This document shows positions 8,525-17,788 of a stretch of DNA of 64,000 nt, piece by piece; the first letter of the stretch is position 1; each line of letters starts with the position of its first letter. Position numbers and translations under genes: made by a program. The DNA comes from Flavobacterium suaedae (GTDB lineage Bacteria; Bacteroidota; Bacteroidia; Flavobacteriales; Flavobacteriaceae), in the NCBI RefSeq assembly GCF_014642915.1, contig NZ_BMJE01000002.1, positions 434,001 through 498,000 of the forward strand. Reading direction: 5' to 3'. The notes below the pieces were generated by a model, which was given only the letters and a program-made list of their open reading frames with translations, ran no database searches and was not told the DNA's origin.

Positions 8525-9916
8525 ATGAAAATAAAAAATATATGTTGTATCGGTGCAGGTTATGTAGGCGGACCAACCATGGCTGTTATTGCCCATAAAT
8601 GTCCTGATATAAAAGTTACAATTGTAGATATAAATGAACAGAGGATAGCTGATTGGAATAATGAAGATGTTAGCAAGTTACCTATTTATGAACCGGGTCT
8701 TGCAGATATAGTACTTTCAGCAAGAGGTAAAAATCTGTTTTTTTCTACAGATATTGAAAAAGCTATAAATGAAGCTGAAATGATATTTATTTCAGTTAAT
8801 ACCCCTACTAAAACTTACGGAGTAGGGAAGGGTATGGCTGCTGATTTAAAATACATAGAACTTTGTGCAAGGCAAATAGCAGAGGTAGCTAAAGACGATA
8901 AAATAGTAGTTGAAAAGTCTACGCTCCCTGTACGTACAGCACAAGCAATAAAAAATATACTGGAAAATACAGGTAATGGAGTAAACTTCCAAATACTGTC
9001 TAATCCGGAGTTTCTTGCTGAAGGAACAGCAATAGATGATTTATTACACCCTGATAGAGTATTAATAGGTGGTGATACTGATGAAGCAGGACAAAAAGCA
9101 ATAGGAGCGTTAGTTGATGTTTATGCTAACTGGATATCAAGAGATAAAATATTGACTACAAATGTTTGGTCTTCTGAGCTTTCTAAACTTACAGCAAATG
9201 CTTTTCTGGCACAGCGAGTATCTTCCATAAACGCAATGTCTGAACTTTGCGAAAAAACAGGTGCAGATGTTAATGAAGTTGCAAAAGCAATAGGTATGGA
9301 TAGCCGTATAGGCTCTAAATTCCTTAAATCATCTGTAGGGTTTGGTGGTTCTTGTTTCCAAAAAGATATTCTTAATCTTGTTTATATAGCTAAGTCATAC
9401 GGGCTTAACGAGGTAGCAGATTATTGGGAGCAGGTTATTATAATGAACGACCATCAAAAAAGGAGGTTTGGAGCCAATATTGTAAAAACATTATACAATA
9501 CGGTTTCAGGTAAAAAAATAGCATTTTTAGGTTGGGCATTTAAGAAAGATACCAACGATACAAGAGAGTCTGCTTCAATATATGTAGCTGATGATTTGCT
9601 TTATGAACAGGCAAATATAGCAGTATACGACCCTAAGGTAAAGGAGAAGGCTATATATAGAGACCTCAATTATCTTAGTACAAGAACTGAGGAAGAAAAT
9701 AAAAAAGGAGTGACAGTTCATATAGATCCTTACGAGGCATGTAAGGATGCTCATGCCATAGCTGTATTAACGGAGTGGGATGAGTTTAAAACATATGATT
9801 GGCAAAAAATATATGATAATATGAAGAAGCCTGCCTTTGTTTTTGACGGCAGGAATATTCTGGATGAAGGTGCTTTAAGAGATATTGGGTTTATATTTCA
9901 GGGAATAGGTAAATAA
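8525..9916 (+). CDS. ugd: UDP-glucose 6-dehydrogenase
   Basis: The product is 463 residues and converts UDP-glucose to UDP-glucuronate with two NAD+. It belongs to the longer, animal-like branch: N-terminal [48 protein letters not shown], and the catalytic Cys in [17 protein letters not shown]. The C-terminal domain has [16 protein letters not shown]. It is followed, 45 bases on, by a UDP-glucuronate 4-epimerase that would use its product, so both GlcA and GalA donors are expected. The family assignment is very clear. Confidence 0.93.
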   Translation: MKIKNICCIGAGYVGGPTMAVIAHKCPDIKVTIVDINEQRIADWNNEDVSKLPIYEPGLADIVLSARGKNLFFSTDIEKAINEAEMIFISVNTPTKTYGVGKGMAADLKYIELCARQIAEVAKDDKIVVEKSTLPVRTAQAIKNILENTGNGVNFQILSNPEFLAEGTAIDDLLHPDRVLIGGDTDEAGQKAIGALVDVYANWISRDKILTTNVWSSELSKLTANAFLAQRVSSINAMSELCEKTGADVNEVAKAIGMDSRIGSKFLKSSVGFGGSCFQKDILNLVYIAKSYGLNEVADYWEQVIIMNDHQKRRFGANIVKTLYNTVSGKKIAFLGWAFKKDTNDTRESASIYVADDLLYEQANIAVYDPKVKEKAIYRDLNYLSTRTEEENKKGVTVHIDPYEACKDAHAIAVLTEWDEFKTYDWQKIYDNMKKPAFVFDGRNILDEGALRDIGFIFQGIGK

Positions 9917-9961
9917 TGCCTACTTTTAACCTTATAATTAAACGCAATTAAACTTTATTTA

Positions 9962-10975
9962 ATGAAGATTTTAGTAACAGGTGCTGCCGGATTTATAGGA
10001 TATCATTTGTGTGAAAAGTTAGTTGCTTTAGGGCATACTATTACAGGTTTAGATAATTTGAATGATTATTATGATGTAAACCTGAAATTATCAAGACTTA
10101 AAGAACTAGGTATTTCTGATGTTCCGCAATATAATACCGGTATAGAAAGTAACATACATGCTGAAAGGTTTAAGTTTATTAAATTAAACGTTGAAGATAA
10201 GGATAATTTACCTGCGCTCTTTGAAGAAAGTAATTTTGATATTGTTTGTAATCTTGCTGCACAAGCAGGTGTACGATATAGTATTGAAAATCCTTTTGTG
10301 TATGCCGAAAGCAATCTGGTAGGTTTTTTAAATATACTGGAAGCTTGCAGAAATTACAATGTAGATAAATTAGTATACGCAAGTAGTTCCAGTGTATATG
10401 GGTTGAATGGTAAAATACCATTTTCGGTAGATGATGATGTAGATAAGCCTATAAGCCTGTATGCAGCGACTAAAAAGAGTAACGAGCTTATGGCTCATAC
10501 ATATAGTCATTTATTTGGAATAAAAACAACAGGGCTTCGATTTTTTACCGTATACGGTCCTTGGGGACGCCCGGATATGGCAATGTTCTTATTTACAGAT
10601 GCAATATTAAACGGTAAGCCTCTGAAAATATTTAATAATGGCGAGCTTTATAGAGATTTTACCTATATAGATGATATAGTTAATGGTGTAACAGCTATTT
10701 TATTAAAAGATGTTGAAGGCGCACCTCTATATCAATTATACAATATAGGTAATTCAACCCCTGTAAAACTTCTTGATTTTGTACATGAAATTGAAAGTGC
10801 TACAGGAAAAGAAGCCAAAAAAGAATTTATGCCAATGCAACCGGGGGATGTTGAAAAAACATGGGCAGATGTATCTAAGTTAAAAAAAGATTATAATTAT
10901 GAGCCTTCAACGAATATTAAAGAAGGTATCTCTAAGTTTGTAGAGTGGTATAAGCAATATTATAATTATAAATAA
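9962..10975 (+). CDS. UDP-glucuronate 4-epimerase
   Basis: The product is 337 residues, an extended SDR with TGAAGFIGYHLCEKL at the N-terminus. LDNLNDYYDVNLKLSRL is the sequence that marks the CapI/LpsL group of UDP-glucuronate epimerases. The catalytic motif is ASSSSVYG followed by SLYAATKKSNELMAH (Tyr-x3-Lys), then GLRFFTVYGPWGRPDMA, also typical. It interconverts UDP-GlcA and UDP-GalA. Its place right after ugd supports that substrate. The start is ATG 9962; the upstream gap holds no terminator, so it is likely co-transcribed. Confidence 0.9.
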   Translation: MKILVTGAAGFIGYHLCEKLVALGHTITGLDNLNDYYDVNLKLSRLKELGISDVPQYNTGIESNIHAERFKFIKLNVEDKDNLPALFEESNFDIVCNLAAQAGVRYSIENPFVYAESNLVGFLNILEACRNYNVDKLVYASSSSVYGLNGKIPFSVDDDVDKPISLYAATKKSNELMAHTYSHLFGIKTTGLRFFTVYGPWGRPDMAMFLFTDAILNGKPLKIFNNGELYRDFTYIDDIVNGVTAILLKDVEGAPLYQLYNIGNSTPVKLLDFVHEIESATGKEAKKEFMPMQPGDVEKTWADVSKLKKDYNYEPSTNIKEGISKFVEWYKQYYNYK

Positions 10976-10977
10976 AA

Positions 10978-10985
10978 TATTTTTG
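10978..10985 (+). promoter_or_regulatory. Possible -7 element before the legionaminic block
   Basis: TATTTTTG fits TAnnTTTG in the 88-base gap before the LegB-like gene, but no TTG partner is found. It could give the nonulosonate block some independent expression; chance occurrence in AT-rich DNA is also possible. Confidence 0.3.
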
Positions 10986-11063
10986 AAGTTTCGGGTATAG
11001 TTCAGTTCATTATTAAACTATGCGACAGAAATGATAGTAATATCAAACTAAACAACAAGTTAT

Positions 11064-12251
11064 ATGGACATTCTGTCTTTAATAGGAAGAAAAAATCTTT
11101 TATTTCAAAAAGATATAGAAAATCATCAGAAAGAATTGAGTGATGAAGTATCTAAAAGTAATTTTTTAGTAATTGGAGGTGCAGGCTCTATTGGTCAGGC
11201 AGTAACTAAAGAAATATTTAAAAGAAATCCTAAGAAACTTCATGTTGTAGATATAAGCGAAAATAACCTTGTAGAACTTGTAAGAGACTTAAGAAGCTCT
11301 TATGGTTATATAGATGGTGATTTCAGAACTTTTGCTTTAGATATAGGTTCTGTTATGTATGATGCTTTTATAGAGTCTGACGGGAAGTATGACTATGTAC
11401 TTAACCTTTCAGCATTAAAGCACGTTCGTAGCGAAAAAGACCCTTATACCCTTATGAGGATGATTGATGTGAATGTGTTTAATACTGATAAAACACTTCA
11501 GCAATCTATTGATAACGGAGTTAAAAAATATTTTTGTGTATCAACAGATAAAGCGGCTAACCCTGTTAATATGATGGGAGCTTCAAAACGTATTATGGAA
11601 ATGTTTTTGATGCGTAAAAGCCGCGATATAAAAATTTCTACAGCACGTTTTGCTAATGTAGCTTTTTCTGACGGTTCATTACTTCATGGTTTTAACCAAA
11701 GGATACAAAAGAAACAACCTATTGTAGCTCCAAGCGATATAAAAAGATATTTTGTAACACCACAGGAGTCAGGCGAGTTATGTCTTATGTCAACTATTTT
11801 TGGAGAAAACAGAGATATATTTTTCCCAAAACTTAGCGAAGATTTACACTTGATAACATTTTCGGAAATAGCTGTAAAATATCTTAATGCAATAGGGTAT
11901 GAACCATACCTGTGTAAAGATGAAGATGAAGCACGTTCGTTGATTCATACATTGCCTCAAGAGAAAAAATGGCCTTGTTTATTTACAAATAGTGATACAA
12001 CAGGTGAAAAAGATTTTGAGGAATTCTTTACAGATAAAGAAGTTCTTAATATGGAGCGATTTGATAATTTGGGTATTATTAAAAATGAACTTTTTGTAGA
12101 GGATGAAAAGCTTAAACATTTTGAAGAGAAACTGGCAGGAATGAAATCTTCTTTAAAATGGTCAAAAGAAGAAATTGTAGACTTATTCTTTTATATGATA
12201 CCGGATTTCGGGCATAAAGAGACAGGTAAGTATCTTGACTCAAAAATGTAG
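11064..12251 (+). CDS. NDP-GlcNAc 4,6-dehydratase, LegB-like
   Basis: The product is 395 residues of the CapD/PglF/LegB SDR family that makes a 4-keto-6-deoxy sugar from an NDP-GlcNAc. The NAD loop is GGAGSIGQAVTKEIF. The active-site stretch STDKAANPVNMMGASKRIME has the M-x3-K variant in place of Tyr-x3-Lys, as in PglF and WbpM. It has no membrane domain, unlike the WbpM-type protein later in the locus. Position directly before a LegC-type aminotransferase and LegH/I/G/F homologues points to the legionaminic acid pathway. Whether the nucleotide is UDP or GDP is open; the PtmE-like gene favours GDP. Confidence 0.82.
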   Translation: MDILSLIGRKNLLFQKDIENHQKELSDEVSKSNFLVIGGAGSIGQAVTKEIFKRNPKKLHVVDISENNLVELVRDLRSSYGYIDGDFRTFALDIGSVMYDAFIESDGKYDYVLNLSALKHVRSEKDPYTLMRMIDVNVFNTDKTLQQSIDNGVKKYFCVSTDKAANPVNMMGASKRIMEMFLMRKSRDIKISTARFANVAFSDGSLLHGFNQRIQKKQPIVAPSDIKRYFVTPQESGELCLMSTIFGENRDIFFPKLSEDLHLITFSEIAVKYLNAIGYEPYLCKDEDEARSLIHTLPQEKKWPCLFTNSDTTGEKDFEEFFTDKEVLNMERFDNLGIIKNELFVEDEKLKHFEEKLAGMKSSLKWSKEEIVDLFFYMIPDFGHKETGKYLDSKM

Positions 12252-12256
12252 TAGAA

Positions 12257-13399
12257 ATGAAACATATAGAAAATACGATATCTTTTATTAAAGATTTATA
12301 TGGTGCTGATGCTTTCATTCCTTTACATGCTCCGAACTTTAGTGGAAATGAAAAAGAGTACTTATTAAATACTATAGATAGTACTTTTGTATCATCAGTA
12401 GGAAAGTATGTTGATGAGTTTGAAGAAAAAATGCAAAGTATTACAGCTGCTGCAAAAGCTATTGCAGTAGTAAATGGTACAGCAGCACTTCAGGTAGCTT
12501 TACGTTTAGCAGGTGTGCAAAGTGGAGATGAAGTGATAACACAGGCACTTACTTTTGTAGCAACTGCCAATGCAATAGCATATAATAATGCTACTCCTAT
12601 TTTTCTGGATGTAGATTTAGACACTATGGGACTTTCTCCAAAAGCAGTTGAAAACTTTTTAGAGGAATATGGAGAGCTGAGAGAAGATGGATGTTATAAT
12701 AAAAAGACAGGTAAAAAAATAGCTGCTTGTGTGCCTATGCATACATTTGGCTTTCCTGTGCATATGGATGAATTAATCGCAGTATGCGAAAAGTGGAAAA
12801 TACCTATTGTAGAAGATGCAGCTGAATCTTTAGGAAGTGAATATAAAGGAAAGCCTACAGGTAGTTTAGGAAAACTAGGTGTTTTTTCTTTTAACGGAAA
12901 TAAAATAGTAACATGTGGCGGTGGCGGAGCTATAGTAACTAACGATGAGGATTTAGGTACAAGGGCAAAATACCTTACCACGACAGCAAAAAAGCCACAC
13001 CCTTATGAATATGTGCATGATATGTTGGGTTACAATTACAGAATGCCTAACCTTAATGCTGCATTGGCGTGTGCACAACTCGAACAATTAGATGGGTTTA
13101 TCTCTAAAAAAAGAGAAATAGCCTTAGCATATAAATCATTTTTTAATGGTTCGGGTATAAAGTTCAGGACAGAAACGCCAGATACTAATGTCAATTACTG
13201 GTTGATGTGTGTGGAGCTTGAAAACAAAAAAGAGCGTAATCTTTTCTTAGAGGAAACAAATGCTAATAGCGTAATGACAAGACCGATATGGCAACTTATG
13301 TTTAGATTACCTATGTATGAGCATTGCCAAAAAGACACACAGGAAAACGCTATATATTTAGAAGAAAGAATAGTTAATATACCAAGTAGTGTACGATAG
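12257..13399 (+). CDS. PLP aminotransferase, LegC family
   Basis: The product is 380 residues of the DegT/DnrJ/EryC1/StrS family, transferring an amino group from glutamate to the 4-keto carbon of the LegB product. The N-terminus (FIKDLYGADAFIPLHAP, then IDSTFVSSVGKYVDEFE) is the pattern that separates LegC from PglE/PseC-type enzymes. The PLP Lys is Lys216 in FNGNKIVTCGGGGA. EDAAESLGSEYKG is the conserved Asp/Glu loop. It starts five bases after legB and overlaps the acetyltransferase gene by 11 bases, so translation is probably coupled. Confidence 0.88.
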   Translation: MKHIENTISFIKDLYGADAFIPLHAPNFSGNEKEYLLNTIDSTFVSSVGKYVDEFEEKMQSITAAAKAIAVVNGTAALQVALRLAGVQSGDEVITQALTFVATANAIAYNNATPIFLDVDLDTMGLSPKAVENFLEEYGELREDGCYNKKTGKKIAACVPMHTFGFPVHMDELIAVCEKWKIPIVEDAAESLGSEYKGKPTGSLGKLGVFSFNGNKIVTCGGGGAIVTNDEDLGTRAKYLTTTAKKPHPYEYVHDMLGYNYRMPNLNAALACAQLEQLDGFISKKREIALAYKSFFNGSGIKFRTETPDTNVNYWLMCVELENKKERNLFLEETNANSVMTRPIWQLMFRLPMYEHCQKDTQENAIYLEERIVNIPSSVR

Positions 13400-14015
13400 T
13401 AAAGCATTGATATTAATAGGTTATTCCGGTCACGGTTTTGTTGTAGCCGAAGCTGCTAAAGCAGCAGGTCTTAACCTAACACACTATGCTGAATTAAATA
13501 AACTTGAAATTAACCCTTTCGATTTAATTTATATGGGATTTGAAGGAGATGAATCCTTTAACGGTTGGGAAACAAATCATAACTATATCCTAGGTATAGG
13601 AGACAATAATATAAGAGTTAAAATTGCTCAAAAACTCGAAGCAAAGGGTAAAGAGTTGAGTAATGTAATACATCCTGACGCCTCTATAAGTACGAAAGTG
13701 AATATAGGTAGCGGAAATTTTATAGCACGCAATGTAGCAGTAAACCCTTTAGCCAATATTAGTAACTATTGTATATTAAATACTGGTAGTATTATTGAAC
13801 ATGAGTGTAGTATAGAAGATGGCGTACATATAGCTCCCGGTGCAGTGCTGGCAGGAAATGTAAGTGTAGGAGAAAAAAGCTTTGTAGGAGCTAATACAGT
13901 AATAAAGCAAGGAATTAAAATAGGAAGAAATGTAACTATAGGCGCAGGTGCTGTAGTAGTTAAAGATGTTCCTGATAATAAAATAGTTTACGGTAATCCG
14001 GCAAAAATTAAATAA
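13389..14015 (+). CDS. Sugar 4-N-acetyltransferase, LegH/NeuD type
   Basis: The product is 208 residues with an N-terminal small Rossmann-like domain (ALILIGYSGHGFVVAEAA) and a C-terminal left-handed beta-helix of hexapeptide repeats (from about residue 90). This is the PglD/NeuD fold. It should acetylate the new 4-amino group using acetyl-CoA; the His in the IEHECSIEDGVHIAPGAVL stretch fits the catalytic base. The GTG at 13389 gives an 11-base overlap with the LegC gene. A TTG 18 bases further on is the alternative start. The neighbours favour LegH over a NeuD sialate O-acetyltransferase. Confidence 0.82.
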   Translation: MYDSKALILIGYSGHGFVVAEAAKAAGLNLTHYAELNKLEINPFDLIYMGFEGDESFNGWETNHNYILGIGDNNIRVKIAQKLEAKGKELSNVIHPDASISTKVNIGSGNFIARNVAVNPLANISNYCILNTGSIIEHECSIEDGVHIAPGAVLAGNVSVGEKSFVGANTVIKQGIKIGRNVTIGAGAVVVKDVPDNKIVYGNPAKIK

Positions 14016-14018
14016 TCT

Positions 14019-15041
14019 ATGAGTAAAGTTGTAATTATTGCAGAAGCAGGAGTTAACCATAATGGTAGCTTTGAGAATGCTATGAAATTAATTGATGCAG
14101 CAGCTGAAGCAGGTGCTGATTATGTTAAATTTCAAACATTTAAGGCTGATAAGATAGTAAGTAAAACAGCACAAAAAGCCGATTATCAAATTAAGAATAT
14201 TAACGATAATGACAATTCGCAATATGCTATGCTCAAAAAATTAGAAATGCCTGAACAATGGCATTATGATTTGAGTGAATATGCAAATTCGAAGAATATA
14301 AAGTTTCTGTCAACAGGCTTTGATGAAGGAAGTATTGATTTTCTTGACGAGTTAGGTGTAGATCTTTATAAAATTCCTTCCGGTGAAATCACTAATAAGC
14401 GTTACCTTCAGCATATAGCAAGAAAAGGTAAGAATATAGTGGTTTCAACAGGTATGGCAACAATGGATGAAATAAAACTTGCTGTTGAGATAATAATGGC
14501 AGAAGGAATAACTAAAGATAAAATTTCAGTTCTTCATTGTAATACAGAGTATCCTACCCCTATGAAAGATGTGAACCTCAAAGCTATGAATACAATAGGT
14601 GAGGAGTTAGGAGTGAATATTGGATATTCCGATCATACTTTAGGGATAGAAGTTCCTATAGCAGCTGTTGCATTAGGTGCTAAAATAATAGAAAAACACT
14701 ACACCTTGGACAGAAGTATGCCCGGACCTGACCATTTAGCCTCTTTAGAGCCTGAAGAGTTAAAAAGTATGGTTACCGCAATACGAAATATTGAAGAGGC
14801 TACAGCAGGAAGCGGAATTAAGGAACCTAGTGAATCGGAGAAAAGAAATATTGAAATTGTAAGAAAAAGTCTTCACTTTAATAAAGATGTTCAAGAAGGA
14901 CAAAAACTAAAAGAAGAAGATTTAATAGCTATACGTCCCGGTACGGGTGTTAACCCATTAAGAATAGATGAATTCATAGGGAAAGAACTTAAAACCTCAG
15001 TAACAGCATATACTCCAGTGTTAGAAAACTATTTTGTATGA
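14019..15041 (+). CDS. Nonulosonate synthase (LegI/NeuB family)
   Basis: The product is 340 residues. It condenses phosphoenolpyruvate with a six-carbon amino sugar to make a nine-carbon acid. A TIM barrel opens with IIAEAGVNHNGSFENAMKLI and includes DYVKFQTFKADKIVS, KIPSGEITN, VSTGMAT, LHCNTEYPTP, GYSDHTLGIEVP and EKHYTLDRSMPGPDH. All are NeuB-family landmarks with metal and PEP ligands. A C-terminal SAF (antifreeze-like) domain begins near residue 285. The flanking LegB/C/H and LegG genes make diacetyl-legionaminic acid, rather than Neu5Ac, the likely product. It starts three bases after the acetyltransferase gene. Confidence 0.9.
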   Translation: MSKVVIIAEAGVNHNGSFENAMKLIDAAAEAGADYVKFQTFKADKIVSKTAQKADYQIKNINDNDNSQYAMLKKLEMPEQWHYDLSEYANSKNIKFLSTGFDEGSIDFLDELGVDLYKIPSGEITNKRYLQHIARKGKNIVVSTGMATMDEIKLAVEIIMAEGITKDKISVLHCNTEYPTPMKDVNLKAMNTIGEELGVNIGYSDHTLGIEVPIAAVALGAKIIEKHYTLDRSMPGPDHLASLEPEELKSMVTAIRNIEEATAGSGIKEPSESEKRNIEIVRKSLHFNKDVQEGQKLKEEDLIAIRPGTGVNPLRIDEFIGKELKTSVTAYTPVLENYFV

Positions 15042-16198
15042 GAAAAATTTGTGTAGTTACCGGTACCAGAGCAGAATATGGTCTTTTATACTGGACCATG
15101 AAAAAACTTCAGGAAGACCAAGATGTAGAACTTTCTGTAGTTGTTACAGGCATGCACCTTTCTCCGGAGTTTGGACTTACTTATAAAAAGATAATTGAAG
15201 ATGGTTTTACAATTACTGAAAAAGTAGAAATACTTCTTTCTTCTGATACATCAGTTGGAGTGTCTAAAAGTATAGGTCTGGGAGTTATAGGTTTTTCTGA
15301 AACCTTTAGTAGATTATCACCTGATGTTATACTGGTTTTAGGAGACAGGTTTGAAATTTTTGCTGCATGTACAGCTGCTATGATTGCTAAAATACCTATT
15401 GCCCACTGCCACGGTGGTGAGGCAACAGAAGGCTTAATTGATGAAGCTATAAGACATTCAATTACAAAAATGTCTCAATTACATTTTACAAGTACTGAAG
15501 AGTACAAACAAAGAGTGATACAGTTGGGTGAACAACCTAAAAATGTATATAATGTAGGAGCTTTAGGAATTGAAAATATAAATAAACTTACTCTTTTAAA
15601 TAAAGAGCAATTTGAAGATTCTATTGACTTTAAATTAAAAGAAAAAAACTTCCTTATAACATATCATCCTGTAACATTAGATTATTTTTCTGCGGAACAG
15701 CAGTTCAGGGAATTATTAGCTGCTCTAGATAAGATAAAGAATGCTTGTTTAATATTTACTAAGCCTAATGCAGATACTGATGGCAGAATAATTATTGAAC
15801 TTATAGATGAGTATGTTGCTAAAAATACATCTAAAGCTATAGCATATACATCGTTAGGGCAATTAAGATATCTTTCGGCAATACAATATATGGATGCTGT
15901 AATAGGTAATTCTTCCAGTGGTCTTATCGAAGTACCTTCTTTTAAAACACCTACAATTAATATTGGAGACAGGCAACAAGGTAGAGTTAAAGGAGTGTCA
16001 GTTATAGATTGTGAAGCTAATGAAGCCGATATAGTCTCCGCTATCGAAAAAGCTCTTTCTTCTGAATTTAAAATGTTGCTTAAGGATTCTCATAATCCAT
16101 ATGGGAGCAAGAATTCTTCAACTGAAATAGTAAAGGTTTTAAAAGAGGCTAAATTAGAGAATATTATAAAGAAGAAATTTTACAATATAAATCAATGA
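15038..16198 (+). CDS. NDP-sugar hydrolysing 2-epimerase (LegG/NeuC family)
   Basis: The product is 386 residues and has the GT-B-like fold of the hydrolysing UDP-GlcNAc 2-epimerases. The N-terminal VVTGTRAEYGLLYWTMKKLQ is the NeuC/LegG hallmark. LVLGDRFEIFAACTAAM, AHCHGGEATEGLIDEAIRHS and IGNSSSGLIEVPSFKTPTIN form the active-site cleft. It removes the nucleotide and inverts C2, giving the free 6-deoxy sugar for LegI. It overlaps LegI by four bases (ATGA) and the formyltransferase by four bases. In sialic acid loci the same family is NeuC; the LegB/LegC context favours LegG. Confidence 0.88.
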   Translation: MRKICVVTGTRAEYGLLYWTMKKLQEDQDVELSVVVTGMHLSPEFGLTYKKIIEDGFTITEKVEILLSSDTSVGVSKSIGLGVIGFSETFSRLSPDVILVLGDRFEIFAACTAAMIAKIPIAHCHGGEATEGLIDEAIRHSITKMSQLHFTSTEEYKQRVIQLGEQPKNVYNVGALGIENINKLTLLNKEQFEDSIDFKLKEKNFLITYHPVTLDYFSAEQQFRELLAALDKIKNACLIFTKPNADTDGRIIIELIDEYVAKNTSKAIAYTSLGQLRYLSAIQYMDAVIGNSSSGLIEVPSFKTPTINIGDRQQGRVKGVSVIDCEANEADIVSAIEKALSSEFKMLLKDSHNPYGSKNSSTEIVKVLKEAKLENIIKKKFYNINQ

Positions 16199-17079
16199 GA
16201 ATAGTTTTTATAGGATCTGTAGTTTTTTCAGCAAAAGCTTTAAAAGAGTTAATCAAAATAAATGCTGATGTAGTAGGAGTTGTTACTAAACAGGAATCAG
16301 CATTTAATAGTGATTTTGTGGATTTATCTACTATAGCACAAGAATATGACATTCCATATTTATATGTAAAAAATATAAATAGTTCGGAAAGTATTGAATG
16401 GATGCAGTCTCTACAACCAGATGTTATATTCTGTTTTGGTTGGTCTAATTTAATCAAGAAAGATGTTTTAGAGCTATCTCCGTTAGGGGTTATTGGTTTT
16501 CACCCTTCTTTATTACCATATAACAGAGGCAGGCACCCACTTATATGGGCTAAAGTACTGGGCTTAACTAAGACAGGTTCAACATTTTTCTTTATGGATG
16601 AAGGAGCGGATACAGGAGATATATTGTCCCAAAAAGAATTTGATATAGCATTTGATGATGATGCAGCTGTTCTGTATGATAAAATGACCGAAACAGCAAT
16701 GAAGCAAATTGTAGAGTTTCATGATCAATTAAAATCTAACACATATAAAAGAGTTAAACAGGATACCAGTGTTGGGAATAATTGGCGTAAAAGAGGTGCG
16801 AAAGATGGTGCAATTGATTTTAGAATGGAAACAAAATCTATTTGTAACCTTGTAAGGGCCCTTACTAATCCTTATGTTGGAGCTCATATAGACTATAAAG
16901 AAGAAAGTATAAAAGTATGGAGCGTTGAACCAGGTGAGTATAATGAATTTAATATAGAGCCTGGAAAAATACTGCAAATTGCAGATGATAAAATTGAAAT
17001 AAAAACGGGCGATAGCTCTATATGGCTAGTAAAACATGATTTTAATGAACTTCCTCAAGTAGGGTCATATATACAATAA
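16195..17079 (+). CDS. Formyltransferase-family protein, probable sugar N-formyltransferase
   Basis: The product is 294 residues with the N-terminal formyltransferase domain found in Fmt, PurN and ArnA. The motif GVIGFHPSLLPYNRGRHPL and the later MDEGADTGDILSQ supply the conserved His, Pro-rich loop and Asp. A short C-terminal OB-like region follows. It is unlikely to be the housekeeping Fmt, because it is embedded in the sugar operon with four-base overlap to LegG. The usual catalytic Asn two residues before the His (N-x-H) reads as Gly here, which is odd. Likely job: adding formyl from N10-formyl-THF to an amino group freed by the next gene's product. Confidence 0.72.
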   Translation: MRIVFIGSVVFSAKALKELIKINADVVGVVTKQESAFNSDFVDLSTIAQEYDIPYLYVKNINSSESIEWMQSLQPDVIFCFGWSNLIKKDVLELSPLGVIGFHPSLLPYNRGRHPLIWAKVLGLTKTGSTFFFMDEGADTGDILSQKEFDIAFDDDAAVLYDKMTETAMKQIVEFHDQLKSNTYKRVKQDTSVGNNWRKRGAKDGAIDFRMETKSICNLVRALTNPYVGAHIDYKEESIKVWSVEPGEYNEFNIEPGKILQIADDKIEIKTGDSSIWLVKHDFNELPQVGSYIQ

Positions 17080-17093
17080 AAAAGAATAAATAA

Positions 17094-17765
17094 ATGAAAA
17101 ATGTAATTGTAATTTCAGCTCACCCCGATGATGAAACACTTGGCGTAGGAGGAACAATGTTAAGACATGTTGCGAATGGAGATAAAGTTTTTTGGCTTAT
17201 TATAACAAATGTTTTTGAAGAGCAAGGCTTTTCTGAGGAGAGAGTTTCCAGTAGACAAGAAGAAATTAAGAAGGTTGAGGAAATGTTTGGAATTACTAAG
17301 ACATTTATGTTAAATTATCCAACAATGAGTCTATCATCTTCGAGTATAATTGATATGGTTCCTAAAATATCAAAAGTTTTCGGAGAAGTACAACCTGAAA
17401 TAATTTATAGCTTAAACAGAAGTGATGCTCATTCTGATCATCGTGTGATATTTGATGCTACTATGGCTTGTACAAAGTCTTTTAGATACCCTTTTATAAA
17501 GCAAATTTTAATGTATGAATGTATTTCAGAAACTGAGTTTGCACCGGCTTTGCCGGAAAAAGCTTTTTTACCTAATTATTATGTAGATATAACAGATTAT
17601 ATAGATCAAAAATTAGAAATAATGAAAGTTTTTGAATCAGAGATAGCACCTTCACCATTTCCTCGCTCATTAGAAAATATTAAAGCTTTAGCTCATTTTA
17701 GAGGCGCCAGTGTAGGAGTAAATTATGCAGAGGCATTTCAGCTAATAAAATATATTGATAAATAA
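17094..17765 (+). CDS. PIG-L family N-deacetylase
   Basis: The product is 223 residues with both zinc motifs of the LmbE/PIG-L family: SAHPDDETLGVGGTM near the start (HPDDE) and RSDAHSDHR near residue 115. Family members remove N-acetyl from GlcNAc-containing lipids, mycothiol or bacillithiol precursors, and antibiotics. Here it lies 14 bases after the formyltransferase and before the PtmE-like gene, within the nonulosonate block. I infer that it removes one acetyl group so that the formyltransferase can act. A general role in another sugar of the repeat cannot be excluded. Confidence 0.85.
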   Translation: MKNVIVISAHPDDETLGVGGTMLRHVANGDKVFWLIITNVFEEQGFSEERVSSRQEEIKKVEEMFGITKTFMLNYPTMSLSSSSIIDMVPKISKVFGEVQPEIIYSLNRSDAHSDHRVIFDATMACTKSFRYPFIKQILMYECISETEFAPALPEKAFLPNYYVDITDYIDQKLEIMKVFESEIAPSPFPRSLENIKALAHFRGASVGVNYAEAFQLIKYIDK

Positions 17766-17788
17766 ATATTTATAACATCACTATTACT

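Noticed and set aside
11064..16198. Neu5Ac (sialic acid) or pseudaminic acid pathway
   Set aside because: A 4,6-dehydratase and a LegC-type aminotransferase are not needed for Neu5Ac, and the hydrolase is LegG/NeuC type rather than PseG type; legionaminic type fits better.
16195..17079. Housekeeping methionyl-tRNA formyltransferase
   Set aside because: Overlaps LegG by four bases within the nonulosonate block, has Gly where Fmt has Asn in the N-x-H motif, and is followed by a deacetylase; a sugar role is more likely, although not proven.
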